From positions 3,431,342-3,495,341 of the forward strand of contig NZ_KB905370.1 in the NCBI RefSeq assembly GCF_000378985.1: a stretch of DNA of 64,000 nucleotides, in the 5' to 3' direction. A model generated the notes under the pieces. The model had not been told where the DNA came from, did not search any database, and saw only the letters and a program-made list of their open reading frames with translations. Both the position numbers and the translations under genes were made by a program. Position 1 is the stretch's first letter; each line of letters starts with the position of its first letter. Shown piece by piece: positions 50,156 to 59,062 of this stretch. Origin of the DNA: Ensifer sp. BR816. GTDB taxonomy: Bacteria > Pseudomonadota > Alphaproteobacteria > Rhizobiales > Rhizobiaceae.

Positions 50156-52359
50156 TGGCCCGCATCTCCGACTGGCTAATCGATCCTGCCGACAACGCCG
50201 AGCGCAACAAGGAGAAGCTTCTGACCATCGCCGAAGTGCTGATGCGCCAGGTCGAGCAGGCTTCCGGCGACCGGGGGATCGCCTACGAGCAGTTCCAGCG
50301 CGCCGCGCTGCTGGAGGAGCGGGTCCGACAGCGCACGTCCGATCTTGAATCGACGCTGAAGGTGCTGAACGACACGAACGCGCGGCTCGCCGACGCCAAC
50401 AGCGCGACCGAGCTTGCTCGCCGCAACCTGGCCGACGCCATAGAGGCCGTGGAAGAAGGCTTCGCCCTCTTCGATGCCGGCGAATTCCTGGTGATGTACA
50501 ACTCCCGTTTCTGCCGCGATCTCCAGGATGTGCGCGCCATTCTTCGCCCCGGCCTGCCGTTTGCGGACTACGTCGGAGCCGCCAGCCGTTCGCGCTTTCT
50601 CGCCTTGCCGGAGGACGAAACGCCGGCCGACTGGATGGCGACACGGATGCAGCGCCATCGCACACGTAGCGTCTTCAAAGTCGCGCTTGTCGGGGACCGT
50701 TGGCTTCAGATCAGCGAACAGCCGACGTCCGACGGCGGTACCGTCGTTCTCCAGACAGACGTCACCGAGATCATACGCATGGAGCGAAGCGAGCGCGGCA
50801 GGATGTTGGATGACCAGGCCCGGCTGATCCGCGCGACGCTGGAACATATCAACCAGGGCATCTGCATCTTCGACTCCGACGGTCGACTGGTCGGCTGGAA
50901 CGAGCGGCTCCGCCTGCTGCTCGACATTCCGGTGACCGTGTTGCGCACCGGCACGGGGTTCGACACGCTGCAGCGGTGGATTCATCGCGACAGCGAACTC
51001 GTCAGCGGTATCACTCCGTCGGGCCTTGCCGCCTGGGCGGTGCAGAAGACACCGCGGGCGCCCCTCTCCCTGGAGATCCGGCGCGCCTCGGGAATGATCC
51101 TCGTGGTTTTCGCCGAGGCGACGCCGGATCGAGGCTTCGTAATGTCCTTTGCCGACGTCACGCGCGAACGCTTGGCAATCCAGGCGATGCAGCGCGCCAA
51201 TGCCTCGCTCGAAGCGCGGGTGGCAGCCCGTACCGAAGATCTGCGCGCCGCCCTTGCCGATGCAGAGCGTGCCAATTCCACCCGCGCACGTTTTGTCGCG
51301 GCCGCCAGCCATGACCTCCTGCAACCGCTGTCCGCCGCCAAGCTCTTCGTCGCCTCGGCCCGTGACGAGATGGACGACGATCACGCCGGCAGCACCCTGG
51401 ACAAGGCTCACAAGGCGCTGGCAAGCGTGGAGGCGATCCTCGGCGCCCTGCTCGACATCTCGCGGCTGGACGAGGCGATCGTCGAGATTTCGCCCGTGCG
51501 CCTTGCGCCGCTGATCGCCCAGCTCACCGACGAGTTTGCGCCGATGGCCGACCGCAAGGGTTTGAAGCTTGCGATCCTGCCCTGTGCACTGACGGTTTAC
51601 AGCGACCCGTCCTATTTGAGGCGCATTCTGCAAAACCTTATCGGCAATGCGATCCGCTACACGCGCACGGGCCGCGTGCTCGTGGGACCGCGGCGGATGC
51701 CGGCGGGTGTCCGCATCGAGGTGCACGATACCGGTCCCGGCATCCCCGCAGAAGAACAGCGGGCGATCTTTCGCGAGTTCCACCGATTGAACGCCTCGGC
51801 TTCCGCCTCCGAAGGCCTGGGGCTCGGCCTCGCCATCGTCGAGCGCGCCTGCGCTCTGCTCAATCACCGACTGACGCTGCGCTCGACGCCGGGGCGCGGC
51901 ACATGCTTTGCCATCGAGTTGCGACAGGCGCCGGTACACGCCCCTGCAAGCTACCATCGAGGTGACGCTGTGGAAGACGGATCGCCGGGCGACGGCGGCG
52001 ATCGGATCGCACTTCTCATCGAAAACGACGAGGAGCTGCGCCACGCGATAAGCCTGCTTCTGGAGCGTCGCGGCATCACCGTCCTCGAGGTCGCAAGCGG
52101 TGAGGAAGCGCTGGAGCTGGTCGATGAGATGGGCATCGTGCCCGACCTCTATCTGGTCGACCAGCAGCTCGGCGACGGACTGACGGGCGTCGAAACATTG
52201 AAGGCCCTCAAGATACGCCACGGCGACCGGCCGGCGAGGATCATCACCGCCGACAGGACGCCGGGCGTTCGTGAGGCCTGTGCCGAGGCCGACGTCGAGA
52301 TCATCTACAAGCCCATCGACCCCGAGGTGCTCGAAGCCTTCGTCGCCCGAGCAGGATGA
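50155..52359 (+). CDS. Hybrid histidine kinase with PAS domains and C-terminal receiver
   Basis: The 734-residue protein has no clear membrane segment. A coiled-coil-like stretch (about 40-95) precedes two PAS-like domains (about 95-220 and 225-350), a HisKA domain with His386 (AASHDLLQPL), a HATPase domain (about 490-600, with HDTGPGIP and GLGLGLAIV) and a receiver domain (about 615-734) with phospho-Asp669 (YLVDQQL). The layout matches ErcS'-type kinases of the Pseudomonas ethanol-oxidation network. ATG 50155 overlapping the FIST stop is preferred to GTG 50152. Confidence 0.9.
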   Translation: MARISDWLIDPADNAERNKEKLLTIAEVLMRQVEQASGDRGIAYEQFQRAALLEERVRQRTSDLESTLKVLNDTNARLADANSATELARRNLADAIEAVEEGFALFDAGEFLVMYNSRFCRDLQDVRAILRPGLPFADYVGAASRSRFLALPEDETPADWMATRMQRHRTRSVFKVALVGDRWLQISEQPTSDGGTVVLQTDVTEIIRMERSERGRMLDDQARLIRATLEHINQGICIFDSDGRLVGWNERLRLLLDIPVTVLRTGTGFDTLQRWIHRDSELVSGITPSGLAAWAVQKTPRAPLSLEIRRASGMILVVFAEATPDRGFVMSFADVTRERLAIQAMQRANASLEARVAARTEDLRAALADAERANSTRARFVAAASHDLLQPLSAAKLFVASARDEMDDDHAGSTLDKAHKALASVEAILGALLDISRLDEAIVEISPVRLAPLIAQLTDEFAPMADRKGLKLAILPCALTVYSDPSYLRRILQNLIGNAIRYTRTGRVLVGPRRMPAGVRIEVHDTGPGIPAEEQRAIFREFHRLNASASASEGLGLGLAIVERACALLNHRLTLRSTPGRGTCFAIELRQAPVHAPASYHRGDAVEDGSPGDGGDRIALLIENDEELRHAISLLLERRGITVLEVASGEEALELVDEMGIVPDLYLVDQQLGDGLTGVETLKALKIRHGDRPARIITADRTPGVREACAEADVEIIYKPIDPEVLEAFVARAG

Positions 52360-52442
52360 GGAGTGCGTATGCGGCATTGCGCCCGCATCCGCGTCTCAAT
52401 CTATCTGAAGCAATCATCTTTTGACCCTCCACCGTTTCGACC

Positions 52443-52459
52443 GGCACCAAGGTCGCATT
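52443..52459 (-). promoter_or_regulatory. Module motif (minus strand AATGCGACCTTGGTGCC)
   Basis: Aligns base for base with AATACGACCTAGGTACC of the repeat arm at 57356, with three substitutions. It lies about 68 bp before the pseudoazurin gene. Confidence 0.45.
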
Positions 52460-52518
52460 GCATCGCCCTGCCCTTTCGATGTTTGCTTTTGTCAGTTTCA
52501 AACCGCAGGGAGAGATGA

Positions 52519-52953
52519 ATGCTGAGAAGAATGGGTATCATGGCGGCGATCGTGCTCGTTGCCGGCGGGGCCTTCGCTGGGGAGCACGAAGTGAAGATGC
52601 TGAACAAGGGAGAGAGCGGAGCCATGGTTTTCGAGCCGGCCTTCGTGAAAGCCGAGCCCGGCGACACGATCCGCTTCCTGCCGGCCGACAAGGGCCACAA
52701 TGTCGAGTCGATCAAAGGCATGCTGCCCGACGGCGTGGACAAGTTCAAAAGCAAGGTCAACGAGGAATACGTGATGACGGTCACAGTGCCCGGCCTCTAC
52801 GGCGTCAAATGCTCGCCGCACTTCTCCATGGGGATGGTGGCACTGATCCAGGTGGGCGATGTGCCGGTCAACGCCGAAGCCGTGAAGGCGGTGAAACTGC
52901 CGAAGAAGGCCGACGAACGGCTGAAAGCCGCGCTTTCCGGCGCGGCGCTTTGA
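52519..52953 (+). CDS. Pseudoazurin (blue copper protein)
   Basis: The 144-residue precursor has a signal peptide (1-20) and a cupredoxin fold with copper ligands His60 (KGHNVES), Cys98, His101 and Met106 ([10 protein letters not shown]). Pseudoazurin shuttles electrons in the periplasm, commonly to nitrite and nitrous oxide reductases. Here it sits within the alcohol-oxidation module, with a copy of the module motif upstream, and could link the dehydrogenase to NosZ or an oxidase. GGGAGAGATGA precedes the ATG. Confidence 0.92.
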   Translation: MLRRMGIMAAIVLVAGGAFAGEHEVKMLNKGESGAMVFEPAFVKAEPGDTIRFLPADKGHNVESIKGMLPDGVDKFKSKVNEEYVMTVTVPGLYGVKCSPHFSMGMVALIQVGDVPVNAEAVKAVKLPKKADERLKAALSGAAL

Positions 52954-53040
52954 GCAGTCGGAACCCACAAATTCTCGGCGCCGCGCGTCTCACAAGAGCC
53001 GCGGCGTCGTAACGTTTTGATCGATTCAAGATGACCTTCG

Positions 53041-53949
53041 CTATTGGATTTTCCGGCCGGCAAGTTCGCGCGCCGGATCATAGCCCCAGATCGCACCAGC
53101 GCCGAAGACCGCGAGCGCCACGATCGTAACAGCAAGGGCGAGCGGCTCGGATTTCGCATGGAGGGCGAAACGGATGAGTTCCACCGCATGTGTGAACGGA
53201 TTGACGGCGCAGATGTCACGCAGACGCGGCGAGGCTTCTGCCATCTTCCACAGCGGATAAAGGGCGGATGAGAGAAAGAAGACCGGGAAAATGACGAAGT
53301 TCATCACGCCGGCGAAGTTTTCCAACTGGCGGATGAACGAGGAAAGTACAAGCCCCAGCGCCCCTACCATCAGCGCGGCAAGCATGATCGCAGGAAAAGC
53401 GGCAAGGTATCCGCCCAACGTGAAGCGGATTCCCCAGGCTGCTGCCACGGCGAGAAAGACGTAGGCCTGCAGTACCGAGATCAGACTGCCGGCGACGAGC
53501 TTGCATGCCAGCAGCCACCAACGTGGCGGCGGGGCGGTCAGCAACAGACGCATCGAACCCATTTCGCGGTCGTAGACGAGGCTCAGCGAGGACTGCATGC
53601 CATTGAACAGAAGGATCATGCCGACGAGGCCGGGGGTGATATATATCTCGTAGGTAATGTAGGTCTGGTAGGGCGGCGTGATCGAAAGGCCGAGCGCAGC
53701 GCGGAACCCAGCGGCGAAGACAATCAACCATACGAGCGGACGCACGAGCGCCGCAAGAAGGCGGCCCCGCTGGCCGAGAAAACGCAGCGCTTCCCGCTTG
53801 AGGATTGCGCCGAGGGCGACTGCGGCCCGATGAGAAAGGGCGTGCGCAGCTTTCCGCCTGACATCCCCGTCCAGATCGTCGGCATCGACGACGTTCAAGA
53901 CCTCTGGTCGGTGCGGCGCGAAAGCGTCCCGATCTGGCGCGACGTTCAT
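53041..53949 (-). CDS. ABC-2-type permease of the PQQ-alcohol-dehydrogenase cluster (PedC-like)
   Basis: The 302-residue inner-membrane protein has about six hydrophobic segments in an ABC-2 arrangement, after a soluble N-terminal region of about 55 residues. Genes of this type accompany PQQ alcohol dehydrogenases in many proteobacteria (the PedC type); the substrate is unproven. It overlaps the ATPase gene by ATGA and converges on pseudoazurin. Confidence 0.87.
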   Translation of the reverse strand: MNVAPDRDAFAPHRPEVLNVVDADDLDGDVRRKAAHALSHRAAVALGAILKREALRFLGQRGRLLAALVRPLVWLIVFAAGFRAALGLSITPPYQTYITYEIYITPGLVGMILLFNGMQSSLSLVYDREMGSMRLLLTAPPPRWWLLACKLVAGSLISVLQAYVFLAVAAAWGIRFTLGGYLAAFPAIMLAALMVGALGLVLSSFIRQLENFAGVMNFVIFPVFFLSSALYPLWKMAEASPRLRDICAVNPFTHAVELIRFALHAKSEPLALAVTIVALAVFGAGAIWGYDPARELAGRKIQ

Positions 53950-54653
53950 GAGTGAGCTCCCGTTAAGGCGATGAACCGGCCGGAGAGATCGCCTCCGCCG
54001 ATCTCTCCGGCCTCGCCGGTGTCAAGCACGCGGCCGCGATGCAGAATGACGAGCCGGTCCGGCGGCCGGATCTCGTCCACGAGGTGGGTCGCCCAGAGCA
54101 CGGTCAGGCGGTCCTCGGCGGCAAGGCGATGTACATGGTCGACGATGGCGACGCGAGCGGCGGCATCGAGGCCGACAGTAGGCTCGTCGAGGAGCAGGAC
54201 CGACGGGCGATGTATGAGCGCGCGCGCAATCTCCATCCGTCGCCGGTGGCCGCCGTTGAGCGCTCCGGCCCGTTCGCCGGCACGTTCCGCCATTCCGAGC
54301 CGTTCGAGAACCGCCGTTACCCGCATCTCGGCTCGGCGTCCGGCAAGGCCATGCAACGCAGCGAAGTAAAGTAGATTGCGCCGGACCGTCAGATCGAGGT
54401 CGATGGTCGGCTGCTGGAAGACGACACCGATGAGCTGAAGAGCGGCATACGGATTACGCGCAAGGTCGTGGCCGGCAACAAAAATGCCTCCGGCTCGCGG
54501 CGTGAAGAGCCGGGTCAGCAGACCGAAAAGCGTCGACTTGCCGGCGCCATTCGGCCCGAGCAATGCGCAAAACTGACCCGGTACAACGGAAAAACTGACC
54601 TCTTCAAGGGCGCGCCGCGTGCCCCAATCATGCGTGATCGCCTCGACCTTCAG
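53946..54653 (-). CDS. ABC ATPase of the PQQ-alcohol-dehydrogenase cluster
   Basis: The ATPase domain shows Walker A LLGPNGAGKST, an altered signature NGGHRRRMEIARAL (N for the usual S) and Walker B VLLLDEPTVGLD. The first in-frame TTG (54563) would cut off the N-terminal strand, yet the frame continues upstream as LKVEAITHDWGTRRALEEV, typical for the family. No ATG, GTG or TTG exists in that extension; CTG 54653, preceded by a G-rich stretch, is the best guess and gives 235 residues. The stop overlaps the permease start. Confidence 0.8.
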   Translation of the reverse strand: MKVEAITHDWGTRRALEEVSFSVVPGQFCALLGPNGAGKSTLFGLLTRLFTPRAGGIFVAGHDLARNPYAALQLIGVVFQQPTIDLDLTVRRNLLYFAALHGLAGRRAEMRVTAVLERLGMAERAGERAGALNGGHRRRMEIARALIHRPSVLLLDEPTVGLDAAARVAIVDHVHRLAAEDRLTVLWATHLVDEIRPPDRLVILHRGRVLDTGEAGEIGGGDLSGRFIALTGAHS

Positions 54654-54670
54654 CCCCCCACAGTCGCCCC

Positions 54671-55126
54671 CTATTCGATGGTAATGGCCACCCTCTGCAG
54701 TGCGCCGCTGGTGCCCGGCACCTTCATCTCGTAGCTGCCCGGCCGGACGGCGATGAAGCTGATCTCTGCCTCGCCCGCTTCGTCGAACTCCAGCGAATCG
54801 ACGCCGAGCGGGCGCACCTCGATGCCTTCAATGACGATCTCGTTCACCCAGATCGCGCGGAAGAACCCAGCGCCTTCGAGCGCCAGTTCCTGGCTTCCGT
54901 CCGCCTCTATCTTCAGCTTGTAGTATGTTCCGGACTTCAGCCTCATCGGCTCGGAGGTGAGCGCCGCACCGGCAGCAAGGGTCAGCTTCGGCAGGTCCTT
55001 CCGGTTGGGCGCGGAAAGCAGCCCGGCAAGACCCGCATGCGCCGCCTCGTCAGCCTCCTCGGCGGTGGCGACAACCGTTGGCAAGACCATGGCCAGCATC
55101 ATTGCAAGCAAGATCGTATGCCTCAT
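54671..55126 (-). CDS. Exported hypothetical protein of the alcohol-oxidation cluster
   Basis: The 151-residue protein has a signal peptide (about 1-21) and a predicted beta-rich domain. GTYYKLKIEADGSQELAL and RPGSYEMKVPG give it a cupredoxin-like look, but no copper Cys is present (there is no Cys in the mature part). It lies between the beta-propeller gene and the ABC ATPase on one strand and is presumably a periplasmic partner of the same system. Function unknown. Confidence 0.75.
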   Translation of the reverse strand: MRHTILLAMMLAMVLPTVVATAEEADEAAHAGLAGLLSAPNRKDLPKLTLAAGAALTSEPMRLKSGTYYKLKIEADGSQELALEGAGFFRAIWVNEIVIEGIEVRPLGVDSLEFDEAGEAEISFIAVRPGSYEMKVPGTSGALQRVAITIE

Positions 55127-55152
55127 CCTCTTCTCCTTGGTTCTGAAAGCCG

Positions 55153-56121
55153 CTACGGCCGCATCGCCGCGCCCCAGGGGAAACGCCCAACCTTGACCGA
55201 CTTTATCGGCTCGCGCGCGGCCACATCGACCGCCGTCACGTCGCCCGAGACGCCGTTTGTTGTGAAAAGCTGTTGGTGGTCCGGCGAAAAGGCTACGTGC
55301 CAGACGCGTCGACCGACCAGAACGTATCCTTCAACCTCGAATGTCGTCATGTCGACCACAGCGAGGTGGTTTGCCGGGCCAAGCGCGACGAACGCCGCCT
55401 TGCCATCGGGCGTGAAATCGAAACCGACGGGCTGGATGAGATCGGCATTGATGCCCGTGATACCAAAGCCGATCTTGCTCTTCTCCGACCGCGTGGCGAC
55501 GTCGAACACCGTCACCGTGCCTCCGATCTCGGAGGAGACCCAGAGTTCCTTGCCGTCCTTGGTGAACTCCGCATGGCGCGGCCGGCTGTCGACGAGCGTG
55601 TTCGCAACGATCTTCATCGTCGTCGTGTCGATCCAGTGGGCCATGTTGGTCGTCTCCGACGTCGCCACCACAAGCTTGCCATCGGGCGATACGGCCATGC
55701 CTTCCGGCTCGATGCCGACATTGATCTGCGCCACGACCTCCCTCGTCTCGACATCGACGACGGTCGTTACCGCATCGTCCTCGTTGGCGATCCAAAGGTG
55801 CTTGTCGTCGGGGGCGAGAACGAACTGTTCCGGATCCTCCCCGGAGGGCAGCTCGTGAAGGACCTCACCCGTCTTGGGATCCATCACCTGCACCGCGTCG
55901 CTGTCCGATGCGCAGATGTAGACGCGCGAGTGGTCGGAGTTGAACGTGATGCCACGCGGGCGCTCGCCCGTCTCGATCGTGCGGACGACTTCAAGCGTCG
56001 TGGTGTCTATGACCGAGATATTGTCGTCCTTCTCGTTGGTGACCCAGATTTCGCCGGCAGCCGCGGTAAGGGGAACCGCGGCAACAGCGACGACAACCGA
56101 GCAAGGAAACAGCGATCTCAT
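55153..56121 (-). CDS. Periplasmic YVTN beta-propeller protein associated with PQQ catabolism
   Basis: The 322-residue protein has a signal peptide (about 1-22) and seven YVTN-type repeats (EIWVTNEKDDNISVID, HLWIANEDDAVTTV and similar), matching the PQQ-dependent catabolism-associated beta-propeller family. It has no PQQ dehydrogenase W-motifs or catalytic residues, so it is probably a binding or scaffolding protein. ATG 56121 overlaps the upstream gene's stop (ATGA), which fixes the start. Confidence 0.87.
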   Translation of the reverse strand: MRSLFPCSVVVAVAAVPLTAAAGEIWVTNEKDDNISVIDTTTLEVVRTIETGERPRGITFNSDHSRVYICASDSDAVQVMDPKTGEVLHELPSGEDPEQFVLAPDDKHLWIANEDDAVTTVVDVETREVVAQINVGIEPEGMAVSPDGKLVVATSETTNMAHWIDTTTMKIVANTLVDSRPRHAEFTKDGKELWVSSEIGGTVTVFDVATRSEKSKIGFGITGINADLIQPVGFDFTPDGKAAFVALGPANHLAVVDMTTFEVEGYVLVGRRVWHVAFSPDHQQLFTTNGVSGDVTAVDVAAREPIKSVKVGRFPWGAAMRP

Positions 56122-57305
56122 CTCATCCCCCCAAAGGCCGCGCACGCGCTCTCCGCCCGATCGAGGCCGAGCGTGTCCATCTCGTTTTCCTGGTGCAGAA
56201 AGCCGTCGAGCGGCGCGAGCTCGACCAGGGCGCGCGCGTTGACCACCGGCATCGGCTGGCGCAACTGGCCGTTCCAATCACGATAGCTGAGGGAACGGCC
56301 CTTGAAACCGTCGAGGGCAAAGGCATCCGACAGGATGTAGGCCTTGAGCTTCCCCGGATCGGTGGAGTTCGTCCGCGTCACCGCCTCCCCGACGGTGCGG
56401 AGCGCCGCCCAGGCGGCGTAGTCGCGCGACCGCATCTCCCGCTTGGCAACGCTTTCGAAGCGGTTCTGCAACTGGACGGCACCCCATTGCTCCAGAACGG
56501 GCGCCCATGCCTCACCGCGCAAGCCGTCGGAGCCGGCGATCGGGCGGGGCAGCCAGGTGTTGTCGCCGACATACCGGGCGAAGTCGTCGGTCTCGTCGGC
56601 AATGAGAACGACGTCGTGGTCCGGCAAGTCCTGGGTGAAAAGCGGGACCTCCTTGCCGGCGGCGCGCCTGAGATCCGTGTCGAAGGTCCAAGCCTTTTCG
56701 GCGAGGATTTCGACACCGAACTTTGCCGCCGCGGCACGTAAGGTGGCAGCGAAGGCCTCGTCCCGCGGTCGGGGGCCGACGATCAGGGCGGTGCGCGTCC
56801 AGCGGCGCGCCTTCAGCACCTGCATCAGCGCATCGGCTCGCATCGCGTCCTCGGCGATCGTGTGCAGAAGATTGGGCCGGCAGTCGGCGTCGCGCAGGCG
56901 GCGCTCGCCGGATGCGACGTTGAAAATCAGCGCGCCCTTGGCGTCCGGCAAGTCGGCGACGGCCAGAACGCTCTCGGCAGAGGCATCGAGCAGCAGGACG
57001 GACGAGGCGGCGAGCGCCTTCTTCGCCGCCCCGGCAAGATCACCTCCGGGCGCAACGGAAACCACCTGCAGCTTGTAGTAATGGCCGAGAAAGCTGCCGG
57101 TCGTCTCGGTGTCGGCGAGAGCAACCTGGGCCCCGGCGATCCCCAGGTCCGCGGGGATCGGATCGAGATTGGAAAGCACCGGCGGCGCCTTCTCCTCGTG
57201 ACGCAGGTACGTCAAGGCAATCGTGATCTCCGCCTGCGCGGGAGCGCCAAGAAGCGCGATGAGCAGGCAGGCTGGCACGCTTCGAATGCCGCGGTTTTTT
57301 GGCAT
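56118..57305 (-). CDS. Periplasmic binding protein, branched-chain type, of the PQQ-alcohol cluster
   Basis: The 395-residue protein has a signal peptide (about 1-25) and a periplasmic binding protein type 1 fold (EITIALTYLRHEEKAPP at the mature start). This family accompanies PQQ alcohol dehydrogenase ABC systems. The start codon ATG 57305 has GGAGGAG upstream. It heads the minus-strand operon binding protein-propeller-hypothetical-ATPase-permease, transcribed from the divergent region with the 19-bp inverted repeat. Confidence 0.86.
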   Translation of the reverse strand: MPKNRGIRSVPACLLIALLGAPAQAEITIALTYLRHEEKAPPVLSNLDPIPADLGIAGAQVALADTETTGSFLGHYYKLQVVSVAPGGDLAGAAKKALAASSVLLLDASAESVLAVADLPDAKGALIFNVASGERRLRDADCRPNLLHTIAEDAMRADALMQVLKARRWTRTALIVGPRPRDEAFAATLRAAAAKFGVEILAEKAWTFDTDLRRAAGKEVPLFTQDLPDHDVVLIADETDDFARYVGDNTWLPRPIAGSDGLRGEAWAPVLEQWGAVQLQNRFESVAKREMRSRDYAAWAALRTVGEAVTRTNSTDPGKLKAYILSDAFALDGFKGRSLSYRDWNGQLRQPMPVVNARALVELAPLDGFLHQENEMDTLGLDRAESACAAFGGMR

Positions 57306-57349
57306 TGGATACTCCTCCCGCACACGAGCTTAAGGCGGACAGCGCGGAG

Positions 57350-57403
57350 CGCGGAATACGACCTAGGTACCATGCCAGGCCGCGACCTAGGTCGTATTCC
57401 GCG
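57350..57403. promoter_or_regulatory. 19-bp perfect inverted repeat in the divergent promoter
   Basis: The arms 57350-57368 (CGCGGAATACGACCTAGGT) and 57385-57403 are exact reverse complements, separated by 16 bases. Each arm ends in the palindrome ACCTAGGT. The repeat lies between the binding-protein operon (start 57305) and the cytochrome c550 gene (start 57456), so it could be an operator for both. Operator function is inferred. Confidence 0.6.
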
Positions 57404-57455
57404 GCGCCGGCGGCTGGCGTTAAAAAGCATCAGCGAGATCGTGGAGGAGGAAAAG

Positions 57456-58142
57456 ATGTCCAGGAATCGTTTCCGCGCCGGGCTTGTGGCGCTCACACTT
57501 CTGGCGACTGCGACGATCGTCGTCGCGCATGGTGACGTCGCGCCCCAGCCGGTCAACACCGACGCACTACCGGATGTCGGTGAGGAATGGCTCACCGAAA
57601 ACCCCTATCGCGAGGCCGCGGTCGGACGTGACGTCTGGCTGAAAGCCGTCGAGATCGGCGCGTCCGGATTCACCCAGAATTGCGCCCGCTGTCATGGGCT
57701 TGGCGCCGTATCCGGTGGGCTCGCCCCGGATCTCCGGCTATTGGAAGCGGAGGAATACGGCGACGAATGGTTCATCGAGCGTTTCCGCGACGGCTACACC
57801 CAGGACGGCACGACCAAGATGCCGGCCTTTGGCGACGTTCTCGGCCAGAAGGCCGCCTGGGCGATCCGCACCTATATAGAGACGCGGCCGGAAGACGGGG
57901 CGCTCGACGATCATGCGGACCGGTTGCACGAAGTCAGAGACGAGCTTGCTTCCGCCAAGGTCGAGGACCCCAAGGCGCTGAAAGCCGAGCTTGAGAAAAT
58001 CGCGGCCGAGGTCAAGACAGCCTCCGGTGCGCCGGTTGCCGACAGCGTCGCCTACGAGGCGGCCCGAATCCTCGCCGAAACGCCGGAAAGCTGGAAAAAG
58101 GCGAGCGAAATCCTCACCGTCGGGCTTTCGGCGACGGAGTGA
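57456..58142 (+). CDS. pedF: Cytochrome c550, PedF type
   Basis: The 228-residue periplasmic cytochrome has a signal peptide (about 1-25), a heme motif CARCH (Cys76, Cys79, His80), and Met in TKMPAFGDVL as the probable sixth ligand, followed by a helical C-terminal extension of about 80 residues. It is the likely electron acceptor of the PQQ alcohol dehydrogenase. GGAGGAGG before the ATG defines the start; the frame is open far upstream but antisense to the binding-protein gene. It is co-transcribed with the next gene (gap 3 bp). Confidence 0.9.
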   Translation: MSRNRFRAGLVALTLLATATIVVAHGDVAPQPVNTDALPDVGEEWLTENPYREAAVGRDVWLKAVEIGASGFTQNCARCHGLGAVSGGLAPDLRLLEAEEYGDEWFIERFRDGYTQDGTTKMPAFGDVLGQKAAWAIRTYIETRPEDGALDDHADRLHEVRDELASAKVEDPKALKAELEKIAAEVKTASGAPVADSVAYEAARILAETPESWKKASEILTVGLSATE

Positions 58143-58145
58143 GCG

Positions 58146-59045
58146 ATGAACGCGCGTCGAGCCATGGCGGTCGCCCTACTGGCTTGCGTTCTGCCTGCCG
58201 TAGCCTTCGCGCGATGCGAGGGCTACGTGCCCCAGCCAAGACCGCAGAATACGTTTGCGCAGGATGTCGGGCGCTCATTCGACCGGGTGATCGAGGAGGG
58301 CTGGATAGAGTTCGCTGCCTACGAGGATTTTCCGCCGTGGTCCTATGAAGAGAACGGCCAGGTCCGCGGGATCGATGTGGACATCGGCCGTCTGATCGCG
58401 GCAGCCCTTGGCGTCGAGGCCCGCTTCCGGCTCGTGCAGGCGGGCGAAACGCTCGACGCCGACCTGCTCAATTACGTCTGGAAAGGCGCGACGATCGGCG
58501 GCCACGTCAGCGACGTGATGCTGCACGTGCCCTATGACAGCGTCTATGCCTGCCGGATCGAACAGGTGACTTTCACCGGCCAATATGCGGCCGAGGTCAT
58601 AGCGATCGCCTACGACCGGAAGGACTATCCCGAAAATGGTCCGACCCCGGCCTTCTTCCGTTTCGACAGCGTGGCCGTGGAGAACGATTCCATCTCCGAT
58701 TTCTATCTGACCTCGCTCCTCGGTCCAGTGCACAAGATCCGCCGCTACCGCAGCACTACACTCGCCGTGAAGGGGCTTGCAACCGGCGAGACGATGGCCG
58801 CTATGGCCCCGCGCGCCGAGCTCGAGGCGGGTGTCGCCGCGCAGCCCGAAGCGGGCCTCGCGGTGCATCGGCCGGGACTTGTCGGATTCGCGCGCGGCAG
58901 ATGGACCCTCGGGGTCGGCGTCAATTTCCAGCACAAGGATCTCGCCTATGCGGTCGACGATGCTATCGCGGCGGCCCTCGCCGACGGAAGAATCGCAGCG
59001 ATCTTCAAGCGCTCGAGCGTAACCTTTGAAAAGCCGGAGCGATAA
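58146..59045 (+). CDS. Quinoprotein-associated periplasmic solute-binding protein (MoxJ-like)
   Basis: The 299-residue protein has a signal peptide (about 1-21) and the type 2 periplasmic binding fold (WIEFAAYEDFPPWSYEENG, IDVDIGRLIAAALGVEARF). Such proteins stand beside PQQ dehydrogenases and are related to MoxJ, which helps assemble methanol dehydrogenase. The role here is inferred from context. It follows pedF by 3 bp. Confidence 0.86.
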   Translation: MNARRAMAVALLACVLPAVAFARCEGYVPQPRPQNTFAQDVGRSFDRVIEEGWIEFAAYEDFPPWSYEENGQVRGIDVDIGRLIAAALGVEARFRLVQAGETLDADLLNYVWKGATIGGHVSDVMLHVPYDSVYACRIEQVTFTGQYAAEVIAIAYDRKDYPENGPTPAFFRFDSVAVENDSISDFYLTSLLGPVHKIRRYRSTTLAVKGLATGETMAAMAPRAELEAGVAAQPEAGLAVHRPGLVGFARGRWTLGVGVNFQHKDLAYAVDDAIAAALADGRIAAIFKRSSVTFEKPER

Positions 59046-59062
59046 TGTTCTCACGTTATCGC
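59039..59062 (+). terminator. Short hairpin at the end of the pedF operon
   Basis: GCGATAATGT and ACGTTATCGC form a 10-bp stem with one mismatch, spanning the stop codon of the binding-protein gene. No T tract follows, so termination is uncertain. Confidence 0.35.

Noticed and set aside
53016-53034. TTGATCGATTCAA near the pseudoazurin/permease convergence
   Set aside because: It has only five bases between the half-sites, one short of the FixK/FNR spacing, and lies at convergent gene ends.
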